DNA from: Marine group II euryarchaeote REDSEA-S43_B8
GTDB lineage: Archaea; Thermoplasmatota; Poseidoniia; Poseidoniales; Thalassarchaeaceae
NCBI GenBank assembly: GCA_001629235.1
Contig: LUSA01000100.1
Span: forward strand, 1 to 11,386
Reading direction: 5' to 3'
Length of the DNA stretch: 11,386 nt
The notes below the pieces were generated by a model. The model searched no databases and had not been told where the DNA came from. It saw nothing but the letters and a program-made list of their open reading frames with translations. Shown piece by piece: positions 1-6,235 of the stretch. The translations under genes were made by a program, and so were the position numbers. The stretch's first letter is position 1; each line of letters begins with the position of its first letter.

Positions 1-899
1 GGGTAGTTTTGGACTGTGGGAATGCAGTACCGGGCCCTCTGGCAGTCAAAGTTCTGGAAAGGCTTGGAGTGGATGTAATTCCACTCTACTGCGATTGGGA
101 CAACTCGTTCCCGAATCACCCCCCAGATCCAACTAGACAGGAGAATATGGAAGATTTGGGGAGAGCTGTTCTAGAGCATGGTGCAGAGTTTGGCATAGGG
201 ATGGATGGAGATGGAGACCGCCTAGGTGTGGTTGATGAGAATGGCCAGTTCATACACCCTGATCGACTAATGGGAATTTTCGTCGAAGAAGTTCTCTCGG
301 ACCTTCCTGAAAATTCAACAGAGGAGCAACGCACTATTTTCTTCGACGTGAAGTGTAGTATGGCTTTGGAGGAGGCAATAGAGGAACTGGGAGGAGTACC
401 TAAGATGGTGAGGACTGGTCATACCTTCATGAAAAAGGAGTTGAGGGAATTCCCAGGCTCTCCGATGGCCGGGGAGATGTCTGGCCATTTCTTCATGAAC
501 GACCACTGGGACGGATTTGACGATTCGATTTACTGTGCTGCAAGGCTTCTAAGCATAATTGGAATGGACCCGTCGCCAGAACAAGGAGGTCCCCAATTCT
601 CTGAGAGGTTCAACTTCATGCCAGAATATCCCACTACTGATGAGGGGAAGGTTCCTCTGGTTGGTGAAAGAGAAGAGGTGATGGAAGCGGTGGTTTCGGC
701 ATTCTCGGACATGCCCACTTCTACAGTGGATGGAATTAGGGTGAGGTATGATGATGGTTGGTATTTGTGCAGACCGAGTAACACAGAGCCGATACTTGTG
801 ATGAGAGCAGAAGGTCGCAATCAAGCGGCATTGGATTACATCCTCTCGGATGTGGGAAGGAGGATCGGCGAAATAGTCGATCTGGAGAAGCTGAAGTAG
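1..899 (+). CDS. Phosphomannomutase/phosphoglucomutase, 5'-truncated by window edge
   Basis: Alpha-D-phosphohexomutase family enzyme, which interconverts hexose 1- and 6-phosphates (mannose or glucose) in the cytosol to feed sugar-nucleotide synthesis. The frame is open from base 3 and begins VVLDCGNAVPG, the strand that normally opens domain 2. Domain 1, with the phospho-serine loop, therefore lies outside the window and about 298 residues remain. Visible motifs in order are the metal-binding loop DGDGDR (about 204-221), the sugar-binding loop GEMSGH (about 471-488) and the domain 4 phosphate-binding loop RPSNTEP (about 771-791). All three are intact, so the visible part looks functional. 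The TTG at base 9 is an internal codon and not a start. The gene ends at TAG 897-899, 49 nt before a co-directional tRNA gene. Mannose versus glucose specificity cannot be read from this fragment; phosphoglucosamine mutase is a less likely alternative. Confidence 0.93.
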   Translation, partial: VVLDCGNAVPGPLAVKVLERLGVDVIPLYCDWDNSFPNHPPDPTRQENMEDLGRAVLEHGAEFGIGMDGDGDRLGVVDENGQFIHPDRLMGIFVEEVLSDLPENSTEEQRTIFFDVKCSMALEEAIEELGGVPKMVRTGHTFMKKELREFPGSPMAGEMSGHFFMNDHWDGFDDSIYCAARLLSIIGMDPSPEQGGPQFSERFNFMPEYPTTDEGKVPLVGEREEVMEAVVSAFSDMPTSTVDGIRVRYDDGWYLCRPSNTEPILVMRAEGRNQAALDYILSDVGRRIGEIVDLEKLK

Positions 900-948
900 C
901 CTAGTAAACCGATTCTCTTATCCGAATCTCCCAAGTGGCCGCGACGCT

Positions 949-1025
949 GCCACTGTAGCTTAGACTGGTAGAGCGTCTGATTCGTAATCAGAAGGCCGGG
1001 AGTTCGAATCTCCCCAGTGGCTCCA
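949..1025 (+). tRNA. tRNA-Thr (anticodon CGU), CCA encoded
   Basis: A complete cloverleaf can be folded by hand. The acceptor stem is GCCACTG (949-955) with CAGTGGC (1015-1021). The D arm lies at 958-974 with GG at 967-968. The anticodon stem TCTGA/TCAGA encloses loop TTCGTAA (981-987), giving anticodon CGT at 983-985, which reads ACG threonine codons. The variable region has five bases, and the T arm is GGGAG-TTCGAAT-CTCCC (998-1014). The discriminator is T1022, as is usual for archaeal tRNA-Thr, and CCA (1023-1025) is encoded in the DNA. I see no intron. The gene is convergent with pgk, whose stop lies only 24 nt away. Confidence 0.96.
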
Positions 1026-1037
1026 CATTGAGAATGT

Positions 1038-1043
1038 AAAAAA
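1038..1043 (-). terminator. T6 tract after pgk, probable archaeal T-rich terminator
   Basis: On the minus strand six T residues begin 6 nt after the pgk TAA stop, within the context CATTTTTTACAT (1045 to 1034). There is no hairpin. Archaeal RNA polymerase terminates at T-rich tracts, so this fits a factor-independent 3' end in the short gap between the convergent pgk and tRNA-Thr genes. The same short context recurs after ksgA. Confidence 0.45.
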
Positions 1044-1049
1044 TGAGTG

Positions 1050-2285
1050 TTAGCCGAACTTCCGGAAAGATTCCTTCAGAGAGGCGATTACGGGCATTGG
1101 TTCCCCAGAAAGGAAGCTCATGGTTGACCCCCCTCCAGTACTGTTGTGTGAAACTAGCGAGGATACGCCCCTACTATTGACCAGAGCACTGGTATGGCCG
1201 CCGCCGATTATGGTCATTGCATCTGTCTCAGTGCACATATTGAGAATCTCTATCGTACCAAACGCGAAGTCGGGGAGCTCGAAGTAAGATGCTGGGCCGT
1301 TCCATAGAATGCATCCTGCATTCTCAACTAGTGGCTTCAGAGATGCGAGAGTCTGAAGTCCGATGTCGTAGATTGGATCCTCTGTAGGTAGATCGGAGAC
1401 CAACAATGGTCTCCTGCTACCCTCTGATTCAACTGCCACGTCAATTGGAAGGAATATCTTCTCAGGATTTTCCGAGAATATCTTCTTTCCCGTTTCCCAT
1501 GCAGTTTCGAAATCGTGACCAAGGGTGGTTCTGATGAATTCCTTGTTCCTATCGCCAATATCGTTTCCTGCAACCCATAGCATTAGATTCCCAGTAACTC
1601 CTACGAACGCAATCTTATCCACCTGGCCCTTAGATATCAGATTCAAGGCAACCCTGACTGAATCGTCGCATTTTGCTCCTCCAAGGATTGCAAGGTATGG
1701 ATTGGGAGGATTCCTCAGTGCCGTCCTCAGATTCCTAATCTCTTTCTCCATCAGAGTTCCGGCCACACAGGGAATGGAGTTGGTGAATCCGGTAAGCGTG
1801 GGAGACCTGCGATGAGCCGCTGCGAATGCATCCGTGACGAGTAGGTCAGAAACCGAGGATAGTCGGGACACTAGTGAAGTGTCCTCAGTCTGTTTGTTAG
1901 AGTCATACTTAGTCCCATATTCCTCCTCATTCATCCTAACATTATCGAGGAATATCATTTCACCGTCGGAGAGAGACTTGATCGCTTCAACTGCTACATC
2001 CTCACAGATATCTGGAACGAATCTGATTTGTTTTCCAAGAAGCTTGGAGAGGCGGTCACAATGTTTCTGCATATTAGTGAAGTCGGATTTACCAGGTCTG
2101 GACTGATGACCCAAAATCACTACACGAGAAGAAGATAGGGCGTCCAGAGTTGGGATTATAGCTTTCAATCGTCCATCGTCTAGCAATCTCCCTGTTGAAG
2201 GTTCAAGCGGAGAATTGACGTCCACCCTGTATAGGACTGTACGACCACTGAGGTCCACATCGTCGAGGGTGAGCACCCCTTCCAC
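1050..2285 (-). CDS. pgk: Phosphoglycerate kinase
   Basis: Cytosolic enzyme of glycolysis/gluconeogenesis that transfers phosphate between 1,3-bisphosphoglycerate and ADP. With the GTG at 2285 as start the product is 411 residues, the usual archaeal length, and it begins VEGVLTLDDVDLSG just ahead of the substrate-binding RVDVN (about 20-24). Further family motifs follow: GHQSRPG (about 59-65), DNVRMNEEE (about 114-122), DAFAAAHRRS (about 152-161), the nucleotide-binding ILGGAK (about 200-205), WNGP (about 328-331), IGGGHT (about 360-365) and STGGGST (about 382-388). The frame stays open up to an ATG at 2399, but that start would overlap the divergent peptidase gene and add 38 residues unlike the family. 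A second GTG three codons downstream (2276) is also possible. No Shine-Dalgarno motif precedes the chosen GTG, so the mRNA may be leaderless or have a very short leader. The function is secure; the exact start is not. Confidence 0.95.
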   Translation of the reverse strand: MEGVLTLDDVDLSGRTVLYRVDVNSPLEPSTGRLLDDGRLKAIIPTLDALSSSRVVILGHQSRPGKSDFTNMQKHCDRLSKLLGKQIRFVPDICEDVAVEAIKSLSDGEMIFLDNVRMNEEEYGTKYDSNKQTEDTSLVSRLSSVSDLLVTDAFAAAHRRSPTLTGFTNSIPCVAGTLMEKEIRNLRTALRNPPNPYLAILGGAKCDDSVRVALNLISKGQVDKIAFVGVTGNLMLWVAGNDIGDRNKEFIRTTLGHDFETAWETGKKIFSENPEKIFLPIDVAVESEGSRRPLLVSDLPTEDPIYDIGLQTLASLKPLVENAGCILWNGPASYFELPDFAFGTIEILNMCTETDAMTIIGGGHTSALVNSRGVSSLVSHNSTGGGSTMSFLSGEPMPVIASLKESFRKFG

Positions 2286-2383
2286 GGTAACTGGACCGAG
2301 GGTTTGGTTTTGGCCGTTGTGGACAGAAATTTGATTGTGTTTTACCCAAAACTGCTTTCCGCTGTGCCCACTCAAGTGATTAC
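2286..2383. promoter_or_regulatory. Divergent intergenic region between pgk and the M24 peptidase gene
   Basis: These roughly 98 bp separate two genes reading outward, so both promoters should lie here. The region contains AT-rich patches (AAATTTGATTGTG at 2327-2339 and TTTTACCCAAAA at 2340-2351) that could serve as TATA/BRE elements. Neither matches the archaeal consensus well enough to assign to one direction. I see no clear inverted repeat operator. Confidence 0.3.
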
Positions 2384-3637
2384 ATGGACTGGGACCCATC
2401 GGTATTAGTCGGCCCTGAAGGCGATGACTGGAGAGTTCCGGTATCAGAGCTCGAGAGCAGGCAGAAGAGGCTGTCTCTGGCCTTGGCAGAAGAGGGTTTC
2501 GAGTCGGCGTTTATTGAGGACCCTGTGGAGTTGTATTGGCTTACTGGAGGGAGGCAGAACTCGGCATTCCTGATAGGTGCCGAGGGTTCTGACATTCAAG
2601 CAAGACACTGGGTACGCAGATCAGTAAAAAGAGCCACCTTCGAGAGTGGCGGAGATGACTGCCCACATGTAACAGAGAAGCACCCACGTATGGGGGATTT
2701 GTCACAGATGCTAGTCAGATCCGGTTGTACAATGTCTCCTGCAATGTCTGGAGGGAAGATTCCACAAAGCCGGTGGAGTTTCATTCAGGGGAAGATGAAG
2801 GATCTTTCAGAAGGTGAACATGACTGTACTGAAGTCCTGTATGGATTGAGGGAAATAAAGTCAGACTGGGAATTATCTATGATCAGGGAGAGCGGTGAGG
2901 TAAACCGTTCAATGTTCGAAGCAATTCGGGACTCCGGTGGTCTTGGTAAAACAGAGTTGGAAATGGCCGGTGTTGCCGAAGAAGTCAGTAGGTCCTCGGG
3001 TTTTGGAGGTAGAATTCGGATGAGGAAGTGGCCGATGGATTGTGATAGGGTCGTAATCGCTGCTGGAAGGTCGGGCGGAGTCCCATCATATTTCGACTCC
3101 GCAGTAGGAGGTCTTGGAGCTAGTCCAATATCCTCACTTGGTGCTGGATTCGCCAAGGTAAGGCAAAATGAACCCGTACTAGTGGATATCGTTCACTTGC
3201 ACAGAGGATACGTTTCGGACTGCACTAGGATGTTCTGTTCTGGAAAGCTAGACGAAGAATGGATGCTGAGATTGGAAGACATGACCGAGATTAGCGAATT
3301 GGTAAGAAGTAGTTTGGGGAAGGGCGACAATTGTTCAGAGGCTTGGGAAATCGGTTTTGATGCTGCTAAGGAAATGGGTCGGCATGAGAATCTGATGGGG
3401 ATGAAGCCAGAGCAGGCGAGATTCCTTGGACACTCCGTAGGATTGGAGCTTGACGAGACTCCGGTGGTTGCAGAGGGGTTCGAAAGGCCTCTTGAAATCG
3501 GAGGAACGATGGCGATTGAGCCGAAAGTTATCTACAGAGACGGAGCAATAGGGATTGAAGACAGCTGGACTAGGTGTTCGGATGGGATGGAGAGCCTGAC
3601 TCCCGGTGCCGATATGCCACCATTGATCCACTGGTAG
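2384..3637 (+). CDS. M24 family metallopeptidase (prolidase/Xaa-Pro aminopeptidase-like)
   Basis: A 417-residue cytosolic protein with the two-domain layout of prolidases: a creatinase-like N-terminal domain (about 20-150), then a linker with LREIKSDWEL that leads into a pita-bread C-terminal domain (about 165-410). All five dinuclear metal ligands are visible: D268 (VLVDIV), D279 (SDCTR), H350 (FLGHSVGLELDE), E379 (AIEPK) and E392 (GIEDSW). It is therefore predicted to be an active hydrolase, probably cleaving X-Pro di- or oligopeptides, although M24 members also include creatinase-type and other hydrolases. The substrate-binding His usually found before the first ligand is not evident; the matching stretch reads GGVPSYFDSA. 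The ATG at 2384 was chosen because AAGTGAT lies just upstream and the creatinase domain begins about 20 residues in. No signal peptide is visible. The gene is divergent from pgk and 49 nt upstream of the MIP18-like gene. Confidence 0.82.
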   Translation: MDWDPSVLVGPEGDDWRVPVSELESRQKRLSLALAEEGFESAFIEDPVELYWLTGGRQNSAFLIGAEGSDIQARHWVRRSVKRATFESGGDDCPHVTEKHPRMGDLSQMLVRSGCTMSPAMSGGKIPQSRWSFIQGKMKDLSEGEHDCTEVLYGLREIKSDWELSMIRESGEVNRSMFEAIRDSGGLGKTELEMAGVAEEVSRSSGFGGRIRMRKWPMDCDRVVIAAGRSGGVPSYFDSAVGGLGASPISSLGAGFAKVRQNEPVLVDIVHLHRGYVSDCTRMFCSGKLDEEWMLRLEDMTEISELVRSSLGKGDNCSEAWEIGFDAAKEMGRHENLMGMKPEQARFLGHSVGLELDETPVVAEGFERPLEIGGTMAIEPKVIYRDGAIGIEDSWTRCSDGMESLTPGADMPPLIHW

Positions 3638-3686
3638 TGTAAAATGCCACAGTTAGCCCTATTTCCTGATTCATCCGGGGCATAAC

Positions 3687-3980
3687 ATGAGTGAGAGCGC
3701 GAGCCCTGTCCATAGAGTCGTTGCTAGAGCGCTCAGAAAAAGAATGGACCCTCATGGAAAACTGATTGTGGATCCTTCAATCCTAAAGGGAGTAGAAATT
3801 GATGAGTCTGGAATAGTGGAGCTTTGGATCAGACCCAACCACCCTCATTGCCCCTGCTGCCTAGATGATCTGATTGACTTGAGGATTTCATTGAAGGATC
3901 AACGAGGAGTTCTTGCATGCCACATTGAGATCGTCGGAATTCCCGAGTCGGAAAGGTGGACTGCAGCCATTAACGAATGA
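3687..3980 (+). CDS. Small MIP18/DUF59-like protein, possible Fe-S assembly or carrier factor
   Basis: A 97-residue soluble protein. Its layout resembles the MIP18 (DUF59) family, whose members such as SufT and PaaD take part in iron-sulfur cluster assembly. An N-terminal helix with DP is followed by a strand ending in IRPNHPHCPCC (about 48-58), a helix (LDDLIDLRISL), a strand (GVLACHIEIVGIP) and the C-terminal ERWTAAIN. The placement of the Cys after a TxP-like strand and the closing W-aa-x-N match DUF59. Three clustered cysteines (C55, C57, C58) plus C78 are more than most family members carry and could bind a metal or cluster. This is a fold-level resemblance recognised by eye, so the function is tentative. 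The start is ATG 3687, with GGGG 7 nt upstream. The gene lies 49 nt after the peptidase gene on the same strand and converges with the microprotein gene, with 6 nt between stops. Confidence 0.6.
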   Translation: MSESASPVHRVVARALRKRMDPHGKLIVDPSILKGVEIDESGIVELWIRPNHPHCPCCLDDLIDLRISLKDQRGVLACHIEIVGIPESERWTAAINE

Positions 3981-3986
3981 TTAGTC

Positions 3987-4133
3987 CTATTCGCCCTTGC
4001 CTCCGCCCCAGTTGTTTCGCTCCTCTACCTCAGTGAGCTTCTGGGACACCCTGGTGTACAGCCACCAAGACATAACGGAAATTCCGATTATTGATATTGT
4101 TAGTGAGAACAAGAAGTCGGATGCCTCTGCCAT
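3987..4133 (-). CDS. 48-residue single-span membrane microprotein
   Basis: A short ORF found by direct reading. It runs from ATG 4133 to TAG 3987-3989 and encodes 48 residues. Residues about 7-27 are strongly hydrophobic (FLFSLTISIIGISV, then MSWWLYT), forming one membrane span. A charged tail follows (RVSQKLTEVEERN) and ends in the Gly-rich NNWGGGKGE. Positive charges after the span predict the C-terminus inside the cell. A GGTGA ribosome binding motif (4145-4141) sits 7 nt before the ATG and overlaps the stop codon of the upstream zinc-ribbon gene, implying translational coupling. I recognise no family. The support for it being real is the RBS, the 7-nt spacing, the well-formed transmembrane/charged-tail pattern and the tight fit between two genes (8 nt from one, 6 nt from the other). 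Confidence 0.68.
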   Translation of the reverse strand: MAEASDFLFSLTISIIGISVMSWWLYTRVSQKLTEVEERNNWGGGKGE

Positions 4134-4140
4134 CCCGAAT

Positions 4141-5229
4141 TCACCGGTCCTCCCATCTCGTCCATCTTCCAGTCTGCTTGTTGAATCGCAACCCTGCCTT
4201 CTTCATCCACTTGTTGAACTTCGTAGCTCCTGCACCAGTCGCGATGATGAACTCCTCTCTGTCCTCTTGGGCCTGGATGTATCCCTTTGCAGCGATCGTC
4301 TGGTCTATCCACTCATCTATGCTCATCAGAACACCAGAGAGGGTACTGGATTCCAAAGCGGCCTCCAATTCGTCTGCAGAGGCACCGGCAGACTCCAAGT
4401 CCCTCATCATCAGATCAGTTATCGAGCTTGACTGATCCTTGAGTGGAGCCTTGACCACCGGGAGGCGTGGCTTGACGTTCGGGTCGATTGAAATCCTGGA
4501 TCCATTGTTCAGCCTAGATTCCACGGACTGGGCCATTGGAGCGTGGAATTCCTCCTCGCAGTCCCAGCATATGAACGAGAAATCGGAGGGGCTCTCCATG
4601 ATATTGCTCCCCCTGGGGTCCATCTCCTCCCCACAATGCGGACACGCGTGCAGACAGAGGACTGGGGCGATCTTCCTGCGGAAGTCTACGATATCCTGGG
4701 GAGTGCCGGCCAATTCCAGCATCTCGTGATCCCTAGCGGCCTCGAGGCCACGAGTCTCAAGTTGGTCCCTAAGCTTCGATCTCTGCTCGTCCTTGGACTC
4801 ATCGTCCAGGTTGTTCTCAAGCTTCACTATCAGCTCAATCGTCTTCCCGAGGCGGTTCATCACTAGCTTCTTGTTTCTGAAGTCCTCGACCCTTGCTAGA
4901 CGAAGTTGCTCCTTCTTCTCTTGCAATTCGGCATGGATGTCCTTCTGTTCTCGCTTGAAACGGGTCTCTTCTATCTTGTCGACCTTCTTCTTGTCATCGG
5001 AGAGAACGTCCGCAAGGAAACGCTGCCTGCTCGACGACCTCGGTCCGGACTTTACGGCGTCCAAGACCGATTTTGCCACCTCCTTCTTTATGCCGTAGTT
5101 GTTGATCAGTGTCTCGGAATCTAGCTTCTTCAGGTCACCGATCTTGATGCCGCCGTCTGCGAGAATCTGAGCCGTCGTCTCATCTATCCCCCTCCTCAGC
5201 AGAGCGAGATAGGTGTCCTTCTTTGCCAC
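4141..5229 (-). CDS. Unrecognised protein: helix-hairpin-helix, coiled coil, zinc ribbon
   Basis: I do not recognise this 362-residue protein as a named family. Residues about 5-60 look like a helix-hairpin-helix domain (GIDETTAQILADGGI, then an L-x-x-L-D-S-E-T-L turn and a YGIKKEVA helix), a fold often used for DNA or RNA binding. Residues about 77-165 are highly charged and Lys/Glu-rich with heptad-like leucines, consistent with a long coiled coil. C196-x2-C199 (HACPHCG) and C221-x2-C224 (CWDCEEEF) form a zinc ribbon. An acidic helical region (about 265-325) precedes a basic, aromatic C-terminal tail (KFNKWMKKAGLRFNKQTG, then RWTRW). The start is GTG 5229, with GGGAGGG (5241-5235) 5 nt upstream, the strongest RBS in the window. 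The gene follows ksgA by 96 nt containing a T5 tract, so it probably has its own promoter. It is 7 nt from the 48-residue membrane gene. A nucleic-acid or ribosome-associated role is a guess from domains and context. Confidence 0.88.
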   Translation of the reverse strand: MAKKDTYLALLRRGIDETTAQILADGGIKIGDLKKLDSETLINNYGIKKEVAKSVLDAVKSGPRSSSRQRFLADVLSDDKKKVDKIEETRFKREQKDIHAELQEKKEQLRLARVEDFRNKKLVMNRLGKTIELIVKLENNLDDESKDEQRSKLRDQLETRGLEAARDHEMLELAGTPQDIVDFRRKIAPVLCLHACPHCGEEMDPRGSNIMESPSDFSFICWDCEEEFHAPMAQSVESRLNNGSRISIDPNVKPRLPVVKAPLKDQSSSITDLMMRDLESAGASADELEAALESSTLSGVLMSIDEWIDQTIAAKGYIQAQEDREEFIIATGAGATKFNKWMKKAGLRFNKQTGRWTRWEDR

Positions 5230-5234
5230 TAAAT

Positions 5235-5241
5235 CCCTCCC
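5235..5241 (-). promoter_or_regulatory. Shine-Dalgarno GGGAGGG before the zinc-ribbon gene
   Basis: A purine-rich GGGAGGG on the minus strand lies 5 nt upstream of the GTG at 5229. It is complementary to the expected anti-SD at the 3' end of archaeal 16S rRNA and fixes the GTG as the start. Confidence 0.6.
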
Positions 5242-5308
5242 TGTGTCCCAGTCTGCTTCACGTCCGGGGCAACGTCTCGGAAGGGGGGGGCCTCTATCAA
5301 GTCGATGT

Positions 5309-5313
5309 AAAAA
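5309..5313 (-). terminator. T5 tract after ksgA, probable T-rich terminator
   Basis: On the minus strand the context CATTTTTACAT (5315 to 5305) starts about 10 nt after the ksgA TAG stop. It is nearly identical to CATTTTTTACAT after pgk. No hairpin is present. It probably marks the 3' end of the eL21-rpo4-DUF655-ksgA transcript. Confidence 0.4.
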
Positions 5314-5325
5314 TGCGCTTTGGGC

Positions 5326-6234
5326 CTATTTCGAGGAAAGTTCGCTAACTATCGTCACCCAATCCAACGGGTCTAGATTCTCCGGCCTCATATCTGCCCA
5401 GCCTCTCGCCATCTCGGTGGATTCGGATGAGAGGATTTCAGAGGAGGCCTTCTCCCATCTATCCTTGTGCCAACCATTTATTCTCGAAATTCGAGGAGGG
5501 GGCTTGGACAGGAGAGTCCTCAGCTTCCTCCTCCTGTTTGAGAAGCAGTGCTTTGTAATCATCCGGAAGAGTCGCTTATTGATCCCACTGACTTCTTCCC
5601 GATTCACCGGCTTCATTACGACCAGTCTGGAGTTTACCCTAGGCGATGGGCTGAAGGAGCTTGGGGGGACCTTTCTATCTAGGAAAACATCGAAGTCGAG
5701 CCACAGATTGAGTCCCAACGGACCGATATCGTGAGGAGGTGATGACATTGCCATCCTGTGTGCGAACTCCTCCTGAACTAGGATTATTGCCAGTTTTATG
5801 CCATCTGAAGAGTTGTACCTAGTTATTCTTTCAATTATCGGACTAGATATCTGATATGGAAGATTGGAAATCACGTGTGTGATTCCCTGGGGCCAATTCT
5901 CCTTGACTGCATCTGCCTCCTGGATTAGTAGAGATTTTGCCCTGTTACCGAATACCCTTTCCAGGTGGGCTACGGATTCTTCGTCAATCTCGATCGCTGT
6001 AACCTTAGCATTGGTTCTGAGAAGCGCCAAGGTTAGCGAGCCCGGGCCTGGACCAACCTCGAGGATGTGTGAATCTTTGGATGTCTGTTCCGAGAACTCC
6101 CCCGGGATATCCATGGTCCTGTCTATCACTTGGTCATCTACCAGATAGTGCTGACCCAGAGATTTTCTTGGGTCGCTGTGGTCCCTCAGTAGATCGACCA
6201 GTAGGCGAGTATCGAGGTCATCCAGCCCATCCAT
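5326..6234 (-). CDS. ksgA: 16S rRNA adenine dimethyltransferase (KsgA/Dim1)
   Basis: S-adenosylmethionine-dependent enzyme that dimethylates two adjacent adenines in the terminal helix of small-subunit rRNA during late 30S maturation. The 302-residue protein has the expected order of motifs: SLGQHYLVD (about 25-33) at the N-terminus, the SAM-binding loop EVGPGPGSLT (about 59-68), the acidic IEIDEE (about 81-86), the adenine-site NLPYQIS (about 124-130) and VQEEFAHRM (about 153-161). F-S-P-S-P-R-V (about 194-200) follows, and then a helical C-terminal domain with FSNRRRKLRT. All key residues are present and the length fits archaeal Dim1. The ATG at 6234 begins 1 nt after the DUF655 stop, so translation is probably coupled. 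The DUF655-ksgA order is widespread in euryarchaea and supports the call. Confidence 0.97.
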   Translation of the reverse strand: MDGLDDLDTRLLVDLLRDHSDPRKSLGQHYLVDDQVIDRTMDIPGEFSEQTSKDSHILEVGPGPGSLTLALLRTNAKVTAIEIDEESVAHLERVFGNRAKSLLIQEADAVKENWPQGITHVISNLPYQISSPIIERITRYNSSDGIKLAIILVQEEFAHRMAMSSPPHDIGPLGLNLWLDFDVFLDRKVPPSSFSPSPRVNSRLVVMKPVNREEVSGINKRLFRMITKHCFSNRRRKLRTLLSKPPPRISRINGWHKDRWEKASSEILSSESTEMARGWADMRPENLDPLDWVTIVSELSSK

Positions 6235-6235
6235 G

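Larger units (their letters stand above)
5230..5325. other. Intergenic spacer with G8 homopolymer between ksgA and the zinc-ribbon gene
   Basis: This is 96 bp of non-coding DNA on the minus-strand transcript path. It holds a T5 tract shortly after the ksgA stop, an eight-base G run on the plus strand (5283-5290, C8 in the transcript) and the GGGAGGG ribosome binding site of the next gene. A promoter for the zinc-ribbon gene is expected here, but I see no convincing TATA element. Confidence 0.4.

Noticed and set aside
2286..2399. 38-residue upstream extension of pgk from the ATG at 2399
   Set aside because: It would overlap the start of the divergent M24 gene, adds residues unlike the family, and exceeds the usual archaeal PGK length; GTG 2285 gives 411 residues.
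4439..5124. Several plus-strand ORFs of 70-110 residues opposite the zinc-ribbon gene
   Set aside because: They are antisense shadows of the Lys/Glu-rich coding frame, giving Leu/Phe/Ser-rich products with no RBS or motif.
5213..5734. 173-residue plus-strand ORF across the ksgA 3' region
   Set aside because: It is antisense to a ksgA gene with complete motifs, and its composition is Ser/Leu-rich as expected for a shadow.
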